Source: Branchiostoma floridae (lineage: Eukaryota; Chordata; Leptocardii; Amphioxiformes; Branchiostomatidae). From it: a stretch of 64,000 nucleotides of DNA. The notes below the pieces were generated by a model. That model saw only the letters and a program-made list of their open reading frames with translations, was not told where the DNA came from and searched no databases. The position numbers were made by a program, and so were the translations under genes. Below, piece by piece: positions 56,701-64,000 of this stretch. Each line of letters starts with the position of its first letter. The stretch's first letter is position 1. Where the stretch lies: NCBI RefSeq assembly GCF_000003815.2, contig NC_049984.1:27827673-27891672 (forward strand), read 5' to 3'.

Positions 56701-56898
56701 ACAATATGGATGTAGAAATCAACTCAACTAACTCGCGTGTTAAAAACTATTTAAAAAATAATTCCGTTTGCGTTGGGGAATCCATAAAAGTCCGCTTTAC
56801 TGCCTAAGCCTGTCCTACCGGGTACCTGAAGAGCTGTAAGTTAACCGGTTGTGGTATTATTGTTGATCACTAGTTGGTGCATATGTTTAAGGATGCAG

Positions 56899-57213
56899 CT
56901 AGTGAATACTAGAGCTATCTCCAAACAGACATCCTTGATAAACTTTTACTCCATACAGCCCCGTTTCTGGGTCGAGGATTAACCAAATATATTCCTCTAG
57001 TGTGTCTATGTAGTTAACGATTGCCAGACAATTGCACGGCGCTGGCTGGAGACCAAACTTTGCCCAGTGTTGGCACAAATTGTCATTAAGGTCGGAAACA
57101 CACGTTTCGTAGTTAAAGTAGTCCGCAAATGTTCTGGATCTAATATCTGTAGATCTTTGAGACAAAACAATCATGTGAAACCGAGGATTCCCGAAAGGTC
57201 CCCCTTCTGCCAT
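56899..57213 (-). CDS. Hypothetical 104-codon ORF
   Basis: MAEGGPFGNPRFHMIVLSQR then FNYETCVSDLNDNLCQHWAK and ILDPETGLYGVKVYQGCLFG. Coherent composition and an ATG start, but no domain and no splice sites decide it. It lies 140 bp downstream of the exon at 57349 on the same strand and could be part of the same locus. Confidence 0.25.
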   Translation of the reverse strand: MAEGGPFGNPRFHMIVLSQRSTDIRSRTFADYFNYETCVSDLNDNLCQHWAKFGLQPAPCNCLAIVNYIDTLEEYIWLILDPETGLYGVKVYQGCLFGDSSSIH

Positions 57214-57348
57214 CGATACTTAGCCACTACTTACATTAAACACTCCCCTCCTAACAACTACCACATCTATAGCAAGGTATGACAACTTCGGCTATTACTA
57301 AAGGCGACTGTCGTGCATCTCCATCAACCCCACAACAGATTCCCTTAC

Positions 57349-57457
57349 CTTGATGTTCTTTAGTGCCGCCGCAGTCCCGAGTCACACTGTCCAGTTGTAG
57401 CTTTCTTTGTGTTCCGTCGTTCTTCAGTGTTTTTTGCAGTTCTGTTGCGGCCCCCAT
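57349..57457 (-). CDS. Candidate first coding exon
   Basis: ATG at 57457: MGAATELQKTLKNDGTQRKL, QLDSVTRDCGGTKEHQ, ending ATCAAG|GTAAGG, an excellent donor. The MGAA start would be a candidate N-myristoylation site, which proves nothing by itself. No downstream partner exon is identified with confidence. Confidence 0.35.
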
Positions 57458-58044
57458 GATGTTCTGTTGTTTTTCCTTGTTATTGCAGCTCGATCCTGCC
57501 GACTCAAGCCAAGTTGTAAACGATGATTACCGATTTAGCCGGTCACTGGTTGTCAATGACAAGGATGATGTTCAGTGCAAAGTCTTTATTCCAATCCAAG
57601 TTGTCTAAGATAGCGGCAGCACTACTCTCAAGCTAAGTGTCCGGTCGAAAGGCCCTGCTACTCCGCACTTCTGCTCGGCTGTCTAATAGTAGTTATGGAG
57701 TCAGGCTTCCCGCCTTCCTTGCAGATTGGCCATCAGAATCACTGTATCCCGTATCCCATCAATGAGGGTTATTCATTGTTAATCAGCTACTGTGCAGATA
57801 TGACGTGCCTGTCATTTAGCCACTGTGTGAGGTTCTGCTCCGTTACCATTCATCTGTTGCCTGGGTTCCGTCATCATCACCATCTTCCACGGAAGCAGCG
57901 CTAGCATTTTTCATTTTTGGTATAAAGAATAAAATGTTCTTGTTATATCACTGAGAGAGGCAGTTGATGTGTTGCGTGAACGTTTTCGGTGGCAAGAGTG
58001 ATATATATATGTATATATGCTACCGTAAACTCAGAATGTTAGGC

Positions 58045-59077
58045 ATATATGTGTGTATACTGACTAAACAGGGGATGTGCGTGGCTGACCTGGTTCAGAT
58101 TTACCTGTCACTTATTCGTAGTGTTCTTGAATACGGTCACGTTCTGCTGGTAGGTTGCAGCAAAGAACAATCGGACAGTATGGAACGTGTACAGAAACGG
58201 GCCCTCCGTATCATCTCTCTCGGGGGTAGGCGATCAGTTCCCAATAGGGCTGTGTACCTAAATACCCGTACCTGTACCGTACCTAAAAATTGTTTAGGTA
58301 CAGGTCCGGACCTAAACATCTGTGTACCTGTACCTGTACCTAAACAAACTAAATCACTATTAAACACTACTTTTTAAGACAGTTGGACAAGTAAATCCCG
58401 AATCAACAATGACAATGGTGATAATCTTGCAGTTGAAACTTAAGAAAACTTGCAAAGAAATTGTTTTGAGATTCAAATATCTAATTCCCCATACATAGAT
58501 GAAAATTTATCACTAGAAAATACAGTTAGCTATATGTTTAACTTACATATACTTGGTTAAACTTTCCGGACCTGTACCTAAACCCGTGTACCTGTACCTG
58601 TACCTGAAATTTGTTTAGGTACACAGCCCTAGTTCCCAACTTACCTTCCTTAAAGGAAAGGAGAGAAGCTGCTGCAGTAAAGCTCTTTAAGGACATGTTA
58701 AGACCCGAACATCCACTGCACGATCTTGTGCCTCCTCAAAGACGCACAGTTACTGGCAGGCAACTGAGGAACAAGAACGCGTTCACACTCCCCAAGGCAA
58801 GAACTGACAGACTGAAACAGTCGTTCCTCCACACTGCAGTCAGACTTTATAATGACTCTATTTCCTAGCATTACCTTCAGCCTGTGAGTTCGGATCTATG
58901 CTTAGTGTTTGTTAATATATTATGTAGTTTTGTTTGTTGACATTCTGCACGTATAAGTTTCTTTGTAACAAACCTACGCAATTCAGGGGATATCATGTGT
59001 GTATTTCCCTGCCTATGTATGTTTGAGGAAGAAATAAATATATATATATATGTATACTACCGTATACTACCGTATAC
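58045..59077 (+). mobile_element. 5'-truncated LINE with flanking target duplication
   Basis: The C-terminal domain of a LINE ORF2 (YLSLIRSVLEYGHVLLVGCS, MERVQKRALRIISLGGRR, then ERREAAAVKLFKDMLRPEHP and ARTDRLKQSFLHTAVRLYND) runs to a stop at 58866-58868. The 3' end is GAAATAAATATATATATATATG and a (CTACCGTATA)n tail. The 24-nt words at 58021-58044 and 59078-59101 (TACCG.AAACTC.GAATGTTAGGC) differ at two positions and are the likely target duplication. A 387-bp hAT MITE is nested in the ORF at 58245-58631. Confidence 0.85.
58245..58631. mobile_element. hAT-type MITE B nested in the LINE
   Basis: Ends TAGGGCTGTGTACCTAAA and its near complement TTTAGGTACACAGCCCTA form perfect 15-17-bp TIRs. 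It is flanked by a perfect 8-bp duplication GTTCCCAA (58237-58244 and 58632-58639). Removing the element plus one duplicate rejoins the LINE frame (...RRSVPN | LPSLKERR...). The interior near both ends is made of ACCTGTACCTGTACCT-type words. Non-autonomous. Confidence 0.95.
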
Positions 59078-59246
59078 TACCGCAAACTCCGAATGTTAGG
59101 CCCCTGGTATCTAGCGGAAGTTTAGAAGTTGTCTTCACGTGAGGCAGTGATTGTGTGCTCGCGTCATTACTTTCTGTGTCGTATGCGTCAAAGCACCATC
59201 CTCATCGAAGGTAAATACATTAAACAACTGCCCTTGTGGAGAGGGA

Positions 59247-59849
59247 TCATGTCAAAACAATTCGTACAAATACTTCCGACAACCAGGGTACAATTAGAGT
59301 GGGCACACATGCTATCATGGCTGTCTGAAGCCGGTGCATTACTGTATATAAATATACCTGCTGATCACATTCAGGACAGTTAACAATTGAATCGTCAGTT
59401 TGGACAAAGGTTTGTCGTAAGCATGTGAAACAGAAGATGTGTTCACAGTTAGTTATAACAGGCAGGTATAGGATAGATTTGCAAATAGGACTTGTAAGCC
59501 TCAGACTGAACACATTCTGAAAACCTATCTTTATCAAATGGATAATCCTCTAAAAACTCGTATAGTCAAATTAGCTGGAGGTGACTAAAGAGGCATCCTC
59601 AGAGGGATGAGAGGCCTCTGGTTCAGCACAGTCACATTGGTTGGTCAGTAGACTTGGATGTACCTGGGGTATGTGATGGGGTAGGGGATGTAATGGCTTT
59701 GTTTTAGATTTGTTGACCTGCATCTTTTTTGGCCTACCACCATTTGATACTTGTTCAGCTTTCTCACAAGGTTTGCAGGACAACTTGTGGTCACACGACA
59801 TTACCTTTAAATTACTCGCTTTGCTACCACATTCTGCCCAGTAAGACAT
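59247..59849 (-). pseudogene. RAG1 N-terminal-like RING and Cys/GGRPKK exon(s)
   Basis: Two frames in the same phase separated by two stops (59571, 59550). The first: SCDHKLSCKPCEKAEQVSNG then GRPKKMQ, matching the C--C------GGRPK end of the Cys-rich N-terminal domain found in N-RAG/RAG1-N-terminal-like proteins. The second: a RING finger, SPICKSILYLPVITNCEHIF then CFTCLRQTF and NCPECDQQ; the first Cys of the RING is Ser in the reading (TSPICK). A possible acceptor TTTTCAG lies between the two blocks, so the stops may be intronic. In RAG1 this module is an E3 ligase. It is a fragment and its core transposase is absent here. Confidence 0.5.
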
Positions 59850-60099
59850 TTGACGACGGTACTTGTAACAGCAAAAAAGGGGATTCTTTTAGCTCTTATC
59901 TAGCTCTTTGTTGACGCCTAGGTGTCCGTGATGCCGTTGGTTTTTTTTAGCCTTGGTGAAAACAGGACCAACACAAAAGCAATTGTTGCAGAGTTACATA
60001 CCAGCTGCCAATGTTCATTGAATGATCATATTATCATTGCAGATGAAAATTTTAGTGTCTTGAATACTTTCTTTGCTGACATATCCCCAAACTTACTTA

Positions 60100-60272
60100 T
60101 GTATTTCTATTCGTAAGGCTTGCTTATTTATCTTTTTGCTGACTTATTGTGTACAGGGTTCAGTTTGCATTTTGGGCAAACCTGTACCAGCTTTTCCAAC
60201 TTGTGCTGCACACTCATCAACTGAATTGTGTGCGATTAGATGAACAGCTTCCAGCAGTATGTCAAAGCTGAC
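60100..60272 (-). CDS. Candidate upstream exon of the RING locus
   Basis: A strong acceptor (CTTTTTTTCACAG) leads into VSFDILLEAVHLIAHNSVDE then CAAQVGKAGTGLPKMQ and a stop near 60147. It starts in phase 0, matching the phase of the exon ending at 60599. The downstream donor is unclear (AAGCTG|GTACAG is one possibility). Confidence 0.35.
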
Positions 60273-60366
60273 CTGTGAAAAAAAGATCATGATATTTTCT
60301 TTCAGTTCATACAAATACCTCGTTTAACAACCCCTACTTCAGAAGAAAACTTTGAGTTGGAAGTGG

Positions 60367-60950
60367 CGGGGTCTTGCGTGGCTAGACAAGGGTATAATAC
60401 AACTTATGAGTAGTCAATTTTGACAAGCATTCTACTTTTAGTGTGAAAATACAAAGTGCTTATTATCCTAAACAACATCTGAAACTAGCCACACACAAAT
60501 GCATTGGTGGTCAGACCATGGAAGTATATTGAGAATTAACTTAGAGTCTAAGAAAATACAGTACTCATATATCTCAGTAAGTATAGATAATATCTTACCT
60601 TTTTTGCCCCAGTAGACCCATCTGGTTGCTTTGAAGACCCAGGTGTGGGGTGCGTAGGCGGGGTCTTACGTGGCTAGACAAGGGTATAATACAACTTATG
60701 AGTAGTCAATTTTGACAAGCATTCTACTTTTAGTGTGAAAATACAAAGTGTTAATTATCTAAAACAATATCTGAAACTAGCCATACAAAAATGCAATGGT
60801 GGACAGTCCATCTTGCCTATTGGAATTATATTAGAGTCTGAGAAAAATACAGTACTTTTCTTGCAGTCTTTATTTTTAAAAGAACGATAAATGGATGTTG
60901 TTTATTGAGAAAAGTGCGCTTAATCTGCGCAAGCTGGCTAAAAAAAGTAT
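60367..60950. repeat. 292-bp tandem duplication carrying a splice acceptor
   Basis: 60367-60580 and 60659-60860 repeat GGCGGGGTCTT.CGTGGCTAG, ACAAGGGTATAATACAACTT and ATGAGTAGTCAATTTTGACA in order, 292 bp apart. On the minus strand each copy contains intron end plus acceptor CCTTGTCTAG and the first codons of the exon. Confidence 0.8.
60599..60673 (-). CDS. 25-codon exon, Pro/Ser/Thr-rich
   Basis: Acceptor CCTTGTCTAG and donor AAAAAAG|GTAAGA enclose PRKTPPTHPTPGSSKQPDGS then TGAKK, exactly 75 nt. The phase-0 start of the next exon (60272) matches. Low-complexity spacers of this kind precede the Cys/RING region in the RAG1-N-terminal-like genes I remember. Weak evidence by itself. Confidence 0.4.
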
Positions 60951-61397
60951 TTCGAGCACTGAGTGATGTCCTTTTATTTGATATTAAACCCATTATGATT
61001 GTTATTATGTTAACTCGAGCACCAGGCCTACCTACGTGGGTGTGAGTTACCGAGTTGAGTTGCCGACTTATCAAGAAAAATATATTCATGACCGTGAAGT
61101 TACTGAAAGAGTCAAGTAGGTTTTTACCTTAATATATTGTCAAATTGTATGAAGTCATGTATCCTGCTTACACATTTGGAAAAGTGAAATAATCAACATC
61201 ATACGTGTTTAAATTCCTTTTTTTTCGCATCACATTTATTGTAAGGTAACTAATTGTCGAGTTCGACAAGGCTGTATATCAACATATCATATAAAACATA
61301 GAAGACCCTGGCCTGACTGCAGTTTCGGGAAAAGCCGGAAAGATCTGATCACGATAGCGTGTATAACACGGCAAATGTAACATGAGATGACAATTAT

Positions 61398-61735
61398 ATA
61401 GTCTAATATCACATGTCAACAGCTCAATTGTTCAAATCTTGGCCTAAACATAATATCACATATCAATACCTAACAATCTTATCCTAAATATAGTATCACA
61501 TATGAATATCTAACAGTCTTAGCTTAAACATACTAGTAGTATCACATGTCAAAATCTGACAACTTTAGCCTGAATTAAGTATCACATGTGAATGTCTAAC
61601 AGTCTTAGCCTAAACACAACATCACATATCAATACCTAACAATGATGTCCTAAATATAGTATCACATGTGATGAATGTCCAACAGTTTTATCCTAAAGAT
61701 AATATCACATGTCCAAATCTAACTTTAGCCTAAAC
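61398..61735. repeat. about 46-bp tandem repeat, about 7 units
   Basis: Degenerate units of the form TATCACATGTCAATATCTAA then CAGTCTTAGCCTAAACATA. They end immediately before the MITE at 61741. A+T-rich and non-coding. Confidence 0.8.
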
Positions 61736-61740
61736 ATATG

Positions 61741-61902
61741 TTCAGGAAGGATTCGTCAAATACTTTTCTTATGCAAATAGTCTACAGTTTTCCTTTAACC
61801 TAGTTGATTATGCAAATGAAATATTAACAGTAACTAAAGTATTTCGGGCAAAAACGTAGGCTTATTATGCACTGGGACTGCCTTTGACGAATCCTTCCTG
61901 AA
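61741..61902. mobile_element. 162-bp MITE with perfect 20-bp TIRs
   Basis: TTCAGGAAGGATTCGTCAAA at the left and its exact complement at the right, flanked by TATG on both sides (61737-61740 and 61903-61906). The interior is A+T-rich with ATGCAAAT words. Superfamily not assigned. It sits at the 3' edge of the Tudor-like exon on the minus strand, so it probably cuts that exon. Confidence 0.88.
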
Positions 61903-61906
61903 TATG

Positions 61907-62696
61907 CCATCTTTGGCCACCATGAATCTGATATTGGCTGTTATGCTGGCAACACTTTTCACCTCGCCTATGAACCAACCGTCGTCTGGTTCATAGGCGA
62001 CGGCGACAGTGTCACCTATCTCAAGATCTTGGCGTTCTGCGGCTCCTTGGTCACCTTGCCGTCCTGCGGCTCCTTGGTCACCTTGGCGTTCTGCGGCTCC
62101 TTGGTCACCTTGGCGTTCTGCGGCTCCTTGGTCACCTTGCCGTTCCGCGGCTCCTTGGTCACCTTGCCGTCCTGCGGCTCCTTGGTCACCTTGGCGTTCT
62201 GCGGCTCCTTGGTCACCTTGCCGTCCTGCGGCTCCTTGGTCACCTTGGCGTTCTGCGGCTCCTTGGTCACCTTGGCGTTCTGCGGCTCCTTGGTCACCTT
62301 GCCGTCCTGCGGCTCCTTGGTCACCTTGCCGTTCTGCGGCTCCTTGGTCACCTTGGCGTTCTGCGGCTCCTTGGTCACCTTGGCGTTCTGCGGCTCCTTG
62401 GTCACCTTGCCGTCCTGCGGCTCCTTGGTCACCTTGGCGTTCTGCGGCTCCTTGGTCACCTTGGCGTTCTGCGGCTCCTTGGTCACCTTGGCGTTCTGCG
62501 GCTCCTTGGTCACCTTGCCGTCCTGCGGCTCCTTGGTCACCTTGGCGTTCTGCGGCTCCTTGGTCACCTTGCCGTCCTGCGGCTCCTTGGTCACCTTGGC
62601 GTTCTGCGGCTCCTTGGTCACCTTGTGGAGCCGCATCTCCTTGTACGTCTCCTTGTTTTGTACGGCTTATTTTGGCCAGGCGAATTGTGTATGTTT
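61907..62696 (-). CDS. Exon with 22 tandem 9-residue units and a Tudor/SH3-like domain
   Basis: The acceptor AATTCTTCTTTACAG opens a stop-free frame of about 260 codons. It starts TYTIRLAKISRTKQGDVQGD, then 22 copies of GDQGAA(E/G)RQ, then DLEIGDTVAVAYEPDDGWFI with GEVKSVASITANIRFMV. The last part has the GD-VAV-YE--WF-G-V strand order of Tudor/agenet-type SH3 barrels seen at the C-terminus of several transposon-type proteins. The alternative minus frame of the repeat (KVTKEPQNA units) is also open but ends in TAG before the domain. The MITE at 61741 cuts the 3' end. Confidence 0.55.
62030..62624. repeat. 27-bp minisatellite, 22 units
   Basis: Unit GCGTTCTGCGGCTCCTTGGT then CACCTTG. A subset of units carries the variant CCGTCC in place of GCGTTC. 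The unit length is divisible by three, so the arrays remain open in several frames. Units are nearly identical, suggesting recent homogenisation. Confidence 0.95.
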
Positions 62697-62929
62697 CTGT
62701 AAAGAAGAATTAAAACAATCATTCAAGTTGCAGTTGCTATTTATATTTTCTCAAGGTTGCACTTAGTAGGCAATGAATATATGAATTGTATCTGTTCTCC
62801 TCAGAATGTAGCTGTAAGCATTCTGATGCCTGTACGTGTACATGCATGTACATGTTTTGTTCGCACATAAACACCCACTCGCACATACATACATTTGAGA
62901 CTATTGCATCTATTTATCTAACCACTATG

Positions 62930-63230
62930 TGAAATCATCTCATATTCAAGTTCGATTGCTCAAAATACGTCGTAACCAACTTAAACAACCACACCAATCT
63001 TTTGAATCTTATATTCTCACCTTGATTTGTGCCCATCATGTTTTGCCATTTTTCAACGTTAATGGCATCTCGAAGTCATCTGAGGAAATCTTGTTTGTTT
63101 TCCACTCTCTAGGTTTGTTGTCAGTTCTTCGACAAAATCAAGGAGTTGTGTTTCGCAGAAGCGATCTCTCCCAAAACCGTGTTGGTTGTCCCACCAGTCT
63201 AAATAAAGCAGGATATAGAGGAATGAAGCT
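62930..63230 (-). pseudogene. LINE reverse transcriptase fragment, fingers region
   Basis: On the minus strand FGRDRFCETQLLDFVEELTT then NLESGKQTR matches the QHGFR--RSCETQL--F---L------GKQTD block just before motif A in CR1/Jockey-type RTs. A frameshift/stop chain follows at 63085, so the motif A aspartates are not readable. Short decayed fragment. Confidence 0.65.
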
Positions 63231-63841
63231 GTATCTTTGACTCAAATTTTCTCTTGTAGTCAAGACACCAAGCCTGTAGATCATCCATACAGAATATAAG
63301 GGATAACAAGGTAGAAACAGGGAGAAAACGTGTACACTGCGAATAGAATTACCTTCAACTGACTTATAACGTATTGTCCGCCAGGAAATAAACGTATTGT
63401 TACGTCAAAGATATCTTATGTAGTTAAAAACAATGTGGCAGCATGTAATTTATTACTGGTGAAATCCTTGACAACAAATGGTTGCTTGGTTTCCGGAATA
63501 TACTTTAGCCAAATTCCATTGCCTTCACACAAAAGTTGGTCTGCTGTCATGGACTGCACAAAGCTGTAAAGTACATCTGTCTATTACTGGTCAGGGTTTG
63601 ATGAGTAGAGTCAGGAGCAGAGAGGACGTCGACCGTTCTCCAGCAACTTATAGGCCCCACAGGTTAAACAGACGACCTTGCAGTGTGGCGTACGCACTTC
63701 CTGCTTTAGAAAGTTCACCCACCAGGGAATGAATGCCTCATCAACCCACACTGTCATACTCCACCTCACCGAGCCTGCACCATTGTGTCATGTTCCTTCA
63801 CTACTACCACCTGCTGAAATGATAAAAAAGGATTTCTAACC

Positions 63842-64000
63842 TTACAAATCCATGAGTGTGTCTGTATTGGCATCAATGCTGTCATCGTTAGCAACATCAG
63901 CAGGGTTGGACTGTTGTGCTTGTTGCTCCTCAACACTTCCCTTCTGCAGGAAGTTCTGGATCCAGTTTTCTTCGGTAATCCGCTTCATTCCCTTGGCGAC
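63842..64000 (-). CDS. C-terminal end of a protein continuing off the window
   Basis: Partial frame, open from the window edge: VAKGMKRITEENWIQNFLQK then GSVEEQQAQQSNPADVANDD, SIDANTDTLMDL and a TAA at 63842-63844. An acidic, Gln/Asn-rich tail after a MKR-TE-NW-block. Several transposon-encoded proteins end this way, but I cannot name the family. Confidence 0.45.
   Translation of the reverse strand, partial: VAKGMKRITEENWIQNFLQKGSVEEQQAQQSNPADVANDDSIDANTDTLMDL

Noticed and set aside
58637..58868. 85-codon ORF as a separate gene
   Set aside because: It begins inside the hAT MITE and is the 3' half of the interrupted LINE ORF.
62009..62766. Long plus-strand ORFs (234 and 245 codons) through the 27-bp array
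   Set aside because: They exist only because the unit length is a multiple of three. They start and end just outside the array and carry no domain, whereas the minus frame GDQGAA continues into a recognisable domain.
1..64000. CRISPR arrays, bacterial operons, riboswitches and ribosome binding sites
   Set aside because: The window is eukaryotic (LINEs, spliced exons, hAT/piggyBac debris). None of these was seen; the tandem arrays present have no spacer structure.
1..64000. tRNA and rRNA genes
   Set aside because: I saw no convincing A/B boxes with cloverleaf or rRNA core sequence by eye. A covariance-model scan would be needed to exclude degraded tRNA-derived SINEs.

Overview
This is animal genomic DNA, A+T-rich and intron-rich, and it reads as a transposon graveyard. 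The mix of LINEs, hAT/pogo/piggyBac/MULE transposase pieces, RecQ-like, AAA+ and RAG1-N-terminal-like exons, Ty3 gag with a SCAN-like core, and small structured repeats best fits a lancelet (Branchiostoma) or another aquatic invertebrate. That placement rests on remembered family resemblance, not on a database match. I see no intact, recognisable housekeeping gene. A run of exactly 100 N (11960-12059) marks a scaffold gap of unknown size.

Layout. 0-3 kb: a LINE whose ORF is split by a 1 kb non-autonomous element. 3-6 kb: a hAT-type MITE with a perfect 8-bp target duplication, and the first of four copies of a small structured repeat. 6-10.6 kb: minus-strand debris of a family B DNA polymerase and of a gag-like ORF, then a CR1-like LINE between two 131-bp inverted arms. 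10.9-22.1 kb: minus-strand exon-like pieces (AAA+ ATPase, L1 ORF1p-like, Myb/SANT-like, several unknown families), a polymerase-piece/pogo chimera and a RecQ-like helicase exon. 22.1-26.5 kb: second copy of the 1 kb element, a 56-bp minisatellite, a TTAA-flanked MITE and a long repeat. 26.5-37.5 kb: unknown minus-strand exons, a LINE tail, piggyBac debris and a coding-type minisatellite. 39-46.9 kb: a duplicated segment, a broken THAP-domain gene, MULE debris, a C2H2 finger and a Ty3 gag. 49-54 kb: a small multi-exon minus-strand gene model and hAT debris. 55-59 kb: second copy of the long repeat, a Ty3 RT fragment and a LINE that carries its own hAT MITE. 59-62.7 kb: RING and Cys/GGRPKK exons resembling the RAG1 N-terminus, then an exon with 22 tandem 9-residue units fused to a Tudor/SH3-like domain. 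63-64 kb: a LINE RT fragment and the C-terminus of a protein that continues beyond the window.

Almost every splice-flanked exon is on the minus strand, whereas most LINE pieces are on the plus strand. I cannot tell whether the minus-strand exons are one long gene, several multi-exon transposon genes, or decayed pieces. Exon limits are read from splice consensus and reading frame only. Family names are from memory and should be tested by translated search.
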